DNA of 6,191 nucleotides from Pirellulaceae bacterium (lineage in GTDB: Bacteria > Planctomycetota > Planctomycetia > Pirellulales > Pirellulaceae): assembly GCA_013002105.1 (NCBI GenBank), contig JABDKS010000238.1, positions 1 through 6,191 of the forward strand, read 5' to 3'. The notes beneath the pieces were generated by a model that was not told the DNA's origin, searched no databases, and worked only from the letters and a program-made list of their open reading frames with translations. The translations under genes were made by a program, and so were the position numbers. Positions 1-6,003 of this stretch are shown piece by piece. Position 1 is the first letter of the stretch, and each line of letters starts with the position of its first letter.

Positions 1-87
1 GGCAAAAAGAAGGTGGTCCGATCGGCCGCGGGACTACAAGCCGAGAGGCTGACCACGAACATGAAAAAAATCAAGACACGACGCTGA
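1..87 (+). other. Possible 3' end of an upstream gene, frame undecided
   Basis: Two + strand frames entering from the left edge end here. One stops at TGA 85-87 and reads as a lysine/arginine-rich tail of 28 residues; the other stops at TGA 50-52 and reads AKRRWSDRPRDYKPRG. A third frame stays open straight into the sulfatase. I recognise none of these tails and cannot tell which, if any, is coding. The first has slightly more G/C at third codon positions, which is weak support on so short a stretch. The minus strand offers nothing better. Confidence 0.2.
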
Positions 88-164
88 TCTTGAGTTGGGC
101 GACGGCGCACTGTGCATTGACCGCAAAGCTGTTGTGTGGCCGAGCGGGCACGAAATGGGTTTCG

Positions 165-193
165 TTGCCCGCGGCGACTGCCAATCGTATTAC
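165..193 (+). promoter_or_regulatory. Candidate sigma-70-like promoter for sulfatase 1
   Basis: TTGCCC (165-170) and TATTAC (188-193) are separated by 17 bases, and each matches four of six positions of the -35 and -10 consensus. The site lies about 46 bases upstream of the preferred ATG at 240. A chance match of this quality is easy to find, and planctomycete promoters are poorly characterised, so this is only a pointer. No Shine-Dalgarno is visible before the ATG. Confidence 0.2.
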
Positions 194-239
194 ACTGTTT
201 AACCACCGTTTCCTACTTCCTTCACGCGAATCCATTCTC

Positions 240-1772
240 ATGCGACGAACGATCCTGTTGATATTTGCTGCTCCCATTGTGACTGCTTTTCTTGCTTTTG
301 GCGCGGTCGATGCGGCAGAGAAAAACGTTTTATTCATCATCACGGATGATGAAAGCCCCACTTTGGGTTGCTACGGCGACCCGGTCGCGGTCACGCCGGC
401 GATTGATGCAGTCGCCAAGGACGGATTGATCTTTCGAAATGCATTCGCCACCACCGCATCCTGTAGCGCCAGTCGCAGCGTGGTGATGAGTGGTTTGCAC
501 AACCATCGCAATGGGCAATTTGGGCACCAGCACCACTTTCACAAGTTCTCGTCCTTTCATAACGTCGTCGCATTGTCCCTGCCACGCGTGATGGCCAATG
601 CGGGTTACCGCACCGGTCACATCGGCAAGTATCACGTGGCTCCGGAGACTGTTTATCAGTACGAAACTTATCTAAAAGGCGACGGACGCAATGCGGTCCA
701 AATGGCGGAAAAGTGCAAGGACTTCTTGACCAATGCGTCCGACGATCGGCCATTCTTTCTGTACTTTGGCACGTCCGATCCGCATCGCGGCGGCGGAAAG
801 GACACCGATTCCAAGCGGGATTTGAAACCTGATTTGTTCGGCAACAAGCCGCACGATCAAGCCTTCGAGGGCGTAAACGAAGTTTTCTTTGATCCAGCGA
901 CGGTCCCCATTCCCGCATTCCTGCCCGACACTCCGGATACACGCGAAGAATTATCGCAGTACTACCAGTCTTGTGCGCGAGTCGACCAGGGTGTCGCTCG
1001 GCTCCTGCAGATTCTTAAAGAGGCTGATTTGTACGATAAGACCATGATCGTCTTTACCAGCGATCATGGGATGGCTTTTGCCGGCGGCAAGACAACCGTC
1101 TACGAAGGTGGTTTGCGGGTGCCCATGGTTGTGCGTGATCCCTATCAAAATCAACGCGGCGTCGAGTCAGATGCATTGATTAGCCACATCGATATCACGC
1201 CCACTCTATTGGATTTTGCTGGTGGGCTGAATCACAAAACGAACGCGCCCAAGGAAATGATTGACCCTGATCAGTTTTGGAAACAGAGGGGCGAAGCGGT
1301 CAAGGAGAATCGCAACGGTAACAAAAAGTTCAATCGCTACCACGGTAAATCATGGATGCATTGTTTGGCCAATCCGCGTGAGTCCCATCATGACACCATT
1401 TTTGCGTCACACACGTTCCACGAAATTCAGATGTATTATCCGATGCGAGTTGTTCGCGATGGCCAGTACAAACTGATTTGGAATATCGCACATCCCCTGC
1501 CCTATCCTTTCGCATCGGATTTGTGGGCCGCAAGCAGTTGGCAAGCTCAGTGGGCCAAGGGCAAAGATGCGCCCTACGGCAATATGACGGTGGGTCGCTA
1601 TGTGCAGCGTCCTGAGTTTGAACTGTTTGACATTAGCAATGATCCGAATGAAACGACGAACTTGGCCGATAGCCAGGGACACCAAGATGTGCTGGAAAAG
1701 TACAAAGCCAAGCTGAAACAAATGCAAAAAGAGATGGAGGATCCGTGGATCATGAAATGGGATTACGAGTAA
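240..1772 (+). CDS. Exported sulfatase, heparan N-sulfatase (SGSH)-like
   Basis: This 510-residue protein is a formylglycine-dependent sulfatase that hydrolyses sulfate esters or sulfamates on glycans outside the cytoplasm. The frame is open further upstream, but the ATG at 240 is preferred because it begins a classic signal peptide (MRRT, hydrophobic core about 5-20, Ala-rich cleavage region near 25-26). The metal pair D36-D37 follows. Cys75 in CSASR is the residue converted to formylglycine, with R79 beside it. K130 and H132 lie in IGKYHVAPETVY, H182 in SDPHRGG, D275-H276 in TSDHG, and K284 completes the site. The stretches HNHRNGQFG, IGKxHVxPETVY, DDRPFFLYF and DPHRxG closely follow human N-sulfoglucosamine sulfohydrolase as I recall it (S1_8 in SulfAtlas, also from memory). 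The C-terminal ELFDISNDPNETTNLA is the usual sulfatase ending. Fold and catalysis are secure; N-sulfatase specificity is inference, and an algal or other marine sulfated glycan may be the real substrate. Confidence 0.93.
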   Translation: MRRTILLIFAAPIVTAFLAFGAVDAAEKNVLFIITDDESPTLGCYGDPVAVTPAIDAVAKDGLIFRNAFATTASCSASRSVVMSGLHNHRNGQFGHQHHFHKFSSFHNVVALSLPRVMANAGYRTGHIGKYHVAPETVYQYETYLKGDGRNAVQMAEKCKDFLTNASDDRPFFLYFGTSDPHRGGGKDTDSKRDLKPDLFGNKPHDQAFEGVNEVFFDPATVPIPAFLPDTPDTREELSQYYQSCARVDQGVARLLQILKEADLYDKTMIVFTSDHGMAFAGGKTTVYEGGLRVPMVVRDPYQNQRGVESDALISHIDITPTLLDFAGGLNHKTNAPKEMIDPDQFWKQRGEAVKENRNGNKKFNRYHGKSWMHCLANPRESHHDTIFASHTFHEIQMYYPMRVVRDGQYKLIWNIAHPLPYPFASDLWAASSWQAQWAKGKDAPYGNMTVGRYVQRPEFELFDISNDPNETTNLADSQGHQDVLEKYKAKLKQMQKEMEDPWIMKWDYE

Positions 1773-2101
1773 GTCTCTGGGCAGTCGATGTTGTTGATGC
1801 GATGGTTGCGGCGTGCCATCGCAAACGATGCGATCGCCACGCACCCAAGCATGATCCCGATCACCAGGCTCGTTACCATGACCGACAGGTTGGACATTGG
1901 CATGGATCCAAATTCGATTTCGTAAACGGCCGAATTGGTCGGCACCGTTTGCGTCTCTTGATTCAACAAATAGAGACCCGGAACCGCGGTGAATCCAGCG
2001 AGCAAACTGGAAAGAATCCCGGTGAGCGCCAGTGTTCGCACGGGTCGTCGCACTGGTCCGTTGGAAACGTCATGAGCACCAGGCTGATAGGGATTGGTCA
2101 T
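1763..2101 (-). CDS. Small two-helix membrane protein of unknown function
   Basis: This 112-residue protein starts MTNPYQPG, a beginning I associate with many small membrane proteins of planctomycetes, which is why the ATG at 2101 is chosen over the ATG at 2230 that would add an uncharacteristic 43-residue head. Two hydrophobic segments, about residues 24-46 and 73-95, should each cross the membrane. They are joined by a polar loop of roughly 25 residues, and the protein ends in a short basic then polar tail (ARRNHR). No enzymatic motif is visible. The gene converges on sulfatase 1: its TAA lies inside the last codons of that gene, giving a 10-base overlap of the two 3' ends. It is not co-directional with sulfatase 1, so a functional link is not implied. 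No good Shine-Dalgarno precedes the start. Confidence 0.7.
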   Translation of the reverse strand: MTNPYQPGAHDVSNGPVRRPVRTLALTGILSSLLAGFTAVPGLYLLNQETQTVPTNSAVYEIEFGSMPMSNLSVMVTSLVIGIMLGCVAIASFAMARRNHRINNIDCPETYS

Positions 2102-2418
2102 GCTTGAGCATCTGAACGAATGATGTGGGACGAGCCGGACAAGGGTCAGGGATCCATAGACAAATGGTCCGAAGGCTGCATTGTACGATTGATTCCTGAC
2201 GTTTTGCCCGTGTGTTGTAGACACGGACATTTCTAGAACTGTTGTAGCTGGACAACGCTAGTTTTCATTAACCGATGCGCGATAGCGCGGGTTGTCTTCG
2301 CAACGAACCGCGGCTAGCGCCGTGCGGCTAGGGGGGCGGGAAAACGTAGGTTGCTGATTCCAAAGTGGCGCTGTTCAGTTAGTGGACAGTCGTTGCGATC
2401 AAGGTTTTCGAAAAACGT
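2102..2418. other. Intergenic region with small hairpins, no gene seen
   Basis: These 317 bases separate the start of the small membrane protein gene from the stop of the acidic protein gene, both read leftward, so the region must hold the promoter of the former and the transcript end of the latter. I see no credible coding frame. It has a perfect 6-base stem CCGTGT/ACACGG (2208-2213 with 2221-2226), a 5-base stem GTTGT/ACAAC (2241-2245 with 2252-2256), the larger hairpin element listed separately, and a palindrome TTTTCGAAAA (2405-2414) directly after the acidic gene's stop. None has a convincing T-tract on the minus strand, so no terminator is called. Confidence 0.6.
2283..2331. repeat. Imperfect hairpin with duplicated GCGGCTAG, REP-like candidate
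   Basis: TAG-CGCGG (2283-2290) pairs with CCGCG-G-CTA (2308-2316) with one bulged G. Inside it GTTG (2291-2294) pairs with CAAC (2301-2304) across the loop TCTTCG, leaving GAA unpaired on one side: twelve base pairs in all. The right arm contains GCGGCTAG at 2310-2317, repeated 14 bases on at 2324-2331. The composition and the words AACCGCGGCTAGCGCC recall dispersed palindromic repeats I have seen between genes in Rhodopirellula-type genomes. That resemblance is from memory; only the structure is seen here. Confidence 0.4.
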
Positions 2419-2838
2419 TTATTTCTGCCACCGGATCGCGAACGTGTGTTCGTTGCCGAAAAGATCGACTCGGCCGGTAATGTCCAGCGACTTGTTCGGC
2501 TGGACCGAAATCTGAACGTCGTCGATGTCACTGTGCTCCATCATGTAGATCGCAAGTTCGTAGTCGTCGATGTCGTCCAGAGTTGCAGTGGCTAGATACT
2601 GGCTTTTGTCAGTGGTTGGTTTAGCGGGGAATTCACGCAGATAAAAGTGCGGCGCGTACAGGGCCCACGACCATGGCGATGCATCGTCTTCGGAAATCTG
2701 GTCATGTACACATTGCTTGCCGCGGATTTCGATCGTTAGTAGTGGATTGCCCGGATCGCTCAAGTCGACATCGAACGATGATTCATCTGTGTCGATCTGG
2801 AAGTCGGTGTCGTCGATCAAGAATATGGCGTCAGACAT
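2419..2838 (-). CDS. Small acidic protein of unknown function
   Basis: A 139-residue, strongly acidic soluble protein that I do not recognise. The frame is open back to an ATG at 2895, but the ATG at 2838 is preferred: it gives the compact start MSDAIFLIDDTDFQID, and the extra 19 residues look like non-coding translation. Asp clusters lie at residues 9-27 and again around 88-108 (DDIDDYE, SDIDDV). Stretches such as LLTIEIRG and VQISV suggest beta strands, and the protein ends HTFAIRWQK. There is no signal peptide, membrane segment or catalytic motif. It lies 106 bases downstream of the methyltransferase on the same strand, so it may be the last gene of that transcript or have its own promoter. 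Third-position base use and a coherent acidic composition argue that it is real. Confidence 0.65.
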   Translation of the reverse strand: MSDAIFLIDDTDFQIDTDESSFDVDLSDPGNPLLTIEIRGKQCVHDQISEDDASPWSWALYAPHFYLREFPAKPTTDKSQYLATATLDDIDDYELAIYMMEHSDIDDVQISVQPNKSLDITGRVDLFGNEHTFAIRWQK

Positions 2839-2944
2839 AGTGGCAATCCAATACAAGGCCAGAGTGGTCGGTGTGGTTCGCCTTTGATGATACAAAGATT
2901 GCTTGGTCCATTGGGAATGCTGACCGTCCGTATCGGCACGAACG

Positions 2945-3646
2945 TCACGATTGCAATTCCTTGCGCTTAACGGCGACCACCATGTACCGTTTGGTTCGCG
3001 TCGACGGCATTTGGTTGGTAGCCTCCATCCATTTCACCGCTTGGATCTGTAGGCCAACGGATTCCATCAGATAGGGCGCCGTCGCCATCGTTCGGCAGGC
3101 TGAAAGGGGTAATGCGTCCACCTCGGTTTGGAGTGATCCCTGCCAGGCATCGCGGTCGTATATCCCATCGATCATGATGACGGCCCCACCGGGTTTGAGC
3201 CAATACAGCCAGTTGCGAAATGCCGCGAGTGGATCAAATAGGCTGTTGACCAACTGCCGAGAGACAATCGCATCGAAGGAATTCGCACTGAAGTGCGATT
3301 GATCGTCGTAAGAATCGCAGAAGCCGGCGACAATCGAGATTCCGCGCAGCTCCTTTTTCGCGCGAAAACAATCCAGCATTCGATTCGAGGGTTCCAGTGC
3401 GGTGATTTTCAATCCCTGGATCTGCGCAAGGATTTTGCACATCGCGCCGGTGCCGGCACCGACATCCAACACCGACATTCCCGCACGGAAAGTGAACTCT
3501 GTCGCGATATCAGATCGACAAGCCTGCAGGTCGTTTTCGGTCAGTTGAACCACCCAACGCTCGTACCGAGCCACATCGTCGGCATCGAAGTTTTGGAGAT
3601 AGCGGGCGCGTGATTCCGCCTGAGTTCCTCGCCAAGTCATTGTCAT
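2945..3646 (-). CDS. Class I SAM-dependent methyltransferase
   Basis: The 233-residue protein has the Rossmann methyltransferase core. Motif I VLDVGAGTGAM spans residues 59-69, the acidic residue that binds the ribose of S-adenosylmethionine is E85 (ITALEPS), FDAIVSRQLVNSLFDP (124-139) follows beta strand 4, and LKPGG (150-154) marks the usual turn before strand 5. The strand order is that of small-molecule methyltransferases of the UbiE/Methyltransf_11-25 type. The substrate cannot be read from the sequence; the N-terminal YLQNFDADDVARYERW and the C-terminal third would define it. No signal peptide, so it is cytoplasmic. ATGs at 3646 and 3640 (MTMTW) are both possible; the purine/G-rich AAAGTGGGG stretch is better spaced for the second. 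The start lies 25 bases after the stop of the split gene, suggesting co-transcription with it and sulfatase 2. Confidence 0.88.
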   Translation of the reverse strand: MTMTWRGTQAESRARYLQNFDADDVARYERWVVQLTENDLQACRSDIATEFTFRAGMSVLDVGAGTGAMCKILAQIQGLKITALEPSNRMLDCFRAKKELRGISIVAGFCDSYDDQSHFSANSFDAIVSRQLVNSLFDPLAAFRNWLYWLKPGGAVIMIDGIYDRDAWQGSLQTEVDALPLSACRTMATAPYLMESVGLQIQAVKWMEATNQMPSTRTKRYMVVAVKRKELQS

Positions 3647-3671
3647 TGCCCCACTTTCCGGCGCTGAAACG

Positions 3672-4321
3672 TCATTGCGATGATTCTTTGGATCGTATCT
3701 CGCCGGCGGCTTTCATCACTGGCAGCATGTCTGCAAAACCACATCCATAGTGATGAATGCCGTCGACGGCCGGTAGGTTCAAAAAATCGACAAGTCGGTC
3801 TTCGCGATCGCGAGAGGCGACGATGACGCGTGTACCGGACAAGTTCATTTCGTCCAAACGCTCTCGGCAAGCTTGTGTGTTTGCCGCGACCGCATCGTTG
3901 GAATCGTTTCGTTTTGCTTTCCACGCGAACGTCAGTGTGGGCTGCAGCGGAGTGGGTGTTTTTTGCAGAATCTTGGATACGTCGTCCACATGTCCGACGA
4001 TGATGAGTGTCGGGGTTTGCGTCGACGGTTTCCAAAATTGCTTGCGGCGAGCGTGGTCCACCAGTTGCCAGCAGTCATCGGGAATGTTGTGCCATGAGCG
4101 TCGTGGTGACGAGAGACCCAGTGAGACGGACGCTTCGGAAGTCAAATCGGTATCACACAAATGTGTCGCAGTAATCGTGGTCGCGAGAAAACGACGGCAT
4201 CTATTCCCCATTCGTCGTCGTAGGTCATTTCCAAACCGTAGGCGTCGCAATAGGCCGCGTATTTGGCCGGGATCAAGTGCGAGACTCGATACGTCATCAG
4301 GGGACGTCGGTTGGGATGCAT
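3672..4321 (-). pseudogene. Unrecognised gene split by an apparent -1 frameshift
   Basis: Two overlapping minus-strand frames together make one sensible protein. The upstream frame (4321-4142, 59 codons) begins MHPNRRPLMTYRVSHLIP and reads well through DDEWGIDAVVF, then degenerates into Arg-rich SRPRLLRH and stops. The downstream frame (4250-3672) starts with Arg-rich nonsense, then reads well from LATTITATHLCDTDL to its end. Both turn at the TTTT tract (AAAA at 4188-4191). One extra T there would join them as DAVVFLATTITATHL, a plausible hydrophobic strand, in a protein of about 216 residues. Later parts include TLIIVGHVDDV and TRVIVASRDRED, which look like alpha/beta-fold strands. I recognise no family. 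The ATG at 4297 (MTYRV) is an alternative start. The gene sits 51 bases after sulfatase 2 and 25 before the methyltransferase. A true inactivating deletion or a sequencing error would look identical here. Confidence 0.62.
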
Positions 4322-4372
4322 GTGCCGTGTAACCTTCGCGTCGGCCTGATGGTTGGCAGTCTCGCGGGCGAA

Positions 4373-5818
4373 CTAGTTATTGCTGGGTGGGCGAAAGCGG
4401 TGAAGGCCCTGCTTGGCGGCTTGGTGCGATTGCTTGGTGTCTTGCTGGGCACCCGGGTCGCCTTGAGATTTCATCCAGCGGTCTAACTGGGCAACCAATT
4501 CCGCTTTGACGGTCGCGACCGACGGGTCGTCGACCAAGTTATTCATCTCGTACGGATCATGGGCAGTGTGATAGAACTCTTCGGGCGGTCGCTGCATATA
4601 GCGCTGGACCAATTGGTACGTCTGTTCGCTATTGCCCGATTCGGCGATCCATTGTTGCCAATACGGGTTGTTCAGCTTGCCGTCGCCTTGGATGCCCATC
4701 AAATGTTTTTCGATATACAAATTGTCCGGTTGCAGATTACGGATGTACCGGTACTCGCCGTTGCTAATGGTGCGGATCGGATACGCCGGGCCCTCGGGAA
4801 TATTGTTGTGTGTTCCATACGCGAACTGGCGATGCGTGTCCGTCTGACCCATTAGGACCGGTAAAAAGCTGGTGCCGTCAAAAGTGGACGCATGGGGCGT
4901 CGCACCGGCCAAGTCCATTAGTGTTGGCAACACGTCGGTGTACTGCACGATCGCATCGGTTCGTTTGCCGGCAGGAACTCGGCCGGGCCATCGCGCAATC
5001 ATGGCTGTGTGCAGGCCGGTGTCCCAATTGGTCCATTTGCAACCAGGAAACTGTGATCCTTGCTCGGAGGTAAAAAGCACCAGCGTGTCCTTCTCCTGTC
5101 CGCTTTGGTCCAGGACCTCCAATAACTCACCGACTTGCCCATCCATGTAAGTGATCTCGGCCAAATAGCGCCCGAACGCTTCACGCGTCTTCGGCGTCGA
5201 TGCGATGTTGGGCGGCAATTTGATTTTTGCGGGCGGGTAAGCCGACGCGTCGCCCATGACCCAAGGAACATGTGGTTCGACTAAAGCAACGACTAAGCAG
5301 AACGGCTGCGACGAATCACGTGTTATGAATTCTCGCACCGCGCCGACATCGTGTGGTTGAGTTGGATTGCGGACACAGTTTGGATCGAACCCGGCAACTT
5401 TCTCGAACGGAAACGCCTTTCGCGGCGCGACATGTACTTTTCCTGACAAACCGACGCGGTAGCCAAGTTTGCCAAGATGCTGTGGCATGCTGGTTGTCTC
5501 GGGCAGGCTGGCGGAGTGATTCCAGTTGCAGCCGTTTCGCATGGGATACAGACCGCTGTACAGTTCCGCACGGCAGGGCTGACACATCGCTTCGGCAAGG
5601 TACGCGCGATTGAACGTCAGTCCGTCGGCGGCCAACTGTTCCAAGTGTGGTGTATGTGCGTTTTGGCCGCCGTACATCGACAAATCATTGTGCGTGCAAT
5701 CATCGGCCATGATGATCAACACGTTGGGTCGTTTTGCTGCAGTGGCCGACAATGACGCACCGCACACCAAGAGCACCGTGCAGGCGACGAGTTGAAAGGT
5801 TCTAACCAACTGGTTCAT
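4373..5818 (-). CDS. Exported sulfatase with atypical CQPCR / Glu-Gln active site
   Basis: A 481-residue sulfatase. The start at 5818 is chosen over the upstream ATG at 5857 because it opens a clean signal peptide (MNQLVRTF, hydrophobic core about 9-23, Ala-rich cleavage site near 24-28), just before KRPNVLIIMADD. D39-D40 are metal ligands, Cys79 in MCQPCRAELYSG is the formylglycine precursor with R83, K127 and H129 lie in SGKVHVAP, H183 in VEPHVPW, and K261 in GCKWTNWDTGL. Two departures stand out: the usual Ser of CxPSR is Cys82, and the usual Asp-Asn/His metal pair (TSDHG in sulfatase 1) is E252-Q253 in FTSEQGSQF. Both are conservative, the CxPxR core is intact, and I recall similar SEQG sulfatases in planctomycetes, so it is probably active. 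DPYEMNNL (421-428) is the typical sulfatase ending, followed by a polar Gln-rich tail. The substrate is unknown. It probably heads a leftward transcript. Confidence 0.92.
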   Translation of the reverse strand: MNQLVRTFQLVACTVLLVCGASLSATAAKRPNVLIIMADDCTHNDLSMYGGQNAHTPHLEQLAADGLTFNRAYLAEAMCQPCRAELYSGLYPMRNGCNWNHSASLPETTSMPQHLGKLGYRVGLSGKVHVAPRKAFPFEKVAGFDPNCVRNPTQPHDVGAVREFITRDSSQPFCLVVALVEPHVPWVMGDASAYPPAKIKLPPNIASTPKTREAFGRYLAEITYMDGQVGELLEVLDQSGQEKDTLVLFTSEQGSQFPGCKWTNWDTGLHTAMIARWPGRVPAGKRTDAIVQYTDVLPTLMDLAGATPHASTFDGTSFLPVLMGQTDTHRQFAYGTHNNIPEGPAYPIRTISNGEYRYIRNLQPDNLYIEKHLMGIQGDGKLNNPYWQQWIAESGNSEQTYQLVQRYMQRPPEEFYHTAHDPYEMNNLVDDPSVATVKAELVAQLDRWMKSQGDPGAQQDTKQSHQAAKQGLHRFRPPSNN

Positions 5819-5853
5819 AGAGTGTGCATTGGAAATGAATTGATGGGGAAGTT

Positions 5854-5875
5854 GCACATGTGCGGCAGCGCTGCC
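5854..5875. promoter_or_regulatory. Two abutting palindromes upstream of sulfatase 2
   Basis: GCACATGTGC (5854-5863) is followed without a gap by GGCAGCGCTGCC (5864-5875). Both are perfect inverted repeats, lying 36 to 57 bases upstream of the sulfatase 2 ATG, where an operator or part of a promoter could sit. In addition GCGCTGC (5868-5874) can pair with GCAGCGC (5886-5892), so a transcript hairpin after the DUF1501 gene is an alternative, though without a T-tract. Seen in sequence; role inferred. Confidence 0.3.
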
Positions 5876-5916
5876 TTGAATCGCAGCAGCGCGCCTGCAT
5901 AGCGTGCGTCTGAGTG

Positions 5917-5982
5917 TATCAGGCTGAGTTTATCAGGATGGGGCAACAGGCTGTGGTATCAGGCAGTGGTATCAGGCTGGCG
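5917..5982. repeat. Tandem array of a 13-base unit (five copies)
   Basis: Five consecutive units start at 5917 (14 bases), 5931, 5944, 5957 and 5970 (13 bases each), with consensus TATCAGGCTGNGG. TATCAGG is exact in four of them; the unit at 5944 reads CAACAGGCTGTGG. A sixth, more decayed unit may precede at 5903. The array lies wholly in the gap between the DUF1501 stop and sulfatase 2, so it is non-coding. Its unit length is not a multiple of three. Confidence 0.7.
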
Positions 5983-6003
5983 CAACCGGGATCGTCGATG
6001 CGA

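Noticed and set aside
391..942. 183-codon open frame on the minus strand inside sulfatase 1
   Set aside because: It is rich in Arg, Cys and Trp and lies wholly antisense to a well-supported sulfatase; this is the expected shadow of a moderately GC-rich gene.
1407..1844. 145-codon minus-strand frame spanning the end of sulfatase 1
   Set aside because: Composition is dominated by His, Ile and Arg with no motif, and it conflicts with the conserved sulfatase C-terminus and with the better membrane protein frame.
2241..2268. Possible intrinsic terminator (GTTGT/ACAAC stem then a short T run on the + strand)
   Set aside because: Five base pairs with a weak TTTTC tract, and no + strand gene ends nearby: sulfatase 1 stops about 470 bases upstream.
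3643..4035. 130-codon minus frame overlapping the split gene and reaching the methyltransferase start
   Set aside because: Arg/His/Thr-rich throughout, as expected of an out-of-frame reading; only its last ten codons matter, as a possible coupling frame.
3757..4332. 191-codon + strand frame opposite the split gene
   Set aside because: Ser/Arg/Cys-rich, no recognisable motif, antisense to the split gene, which has the more natural composition and fits the minus-strand run.
4373..5818. Inactive pseudo-sulfatase because of the Glu-Gln metal pair
   Set aside because: The formylglycine Cys and all other catalytic residues are present and the frame is intact; the changes are conservative, so a subfamily variant is more likely.
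5917..5982. CRISPR array
   Set aside because: The units are 13 bases and directly tandem, with no unique spacers and no cas genes in the window.
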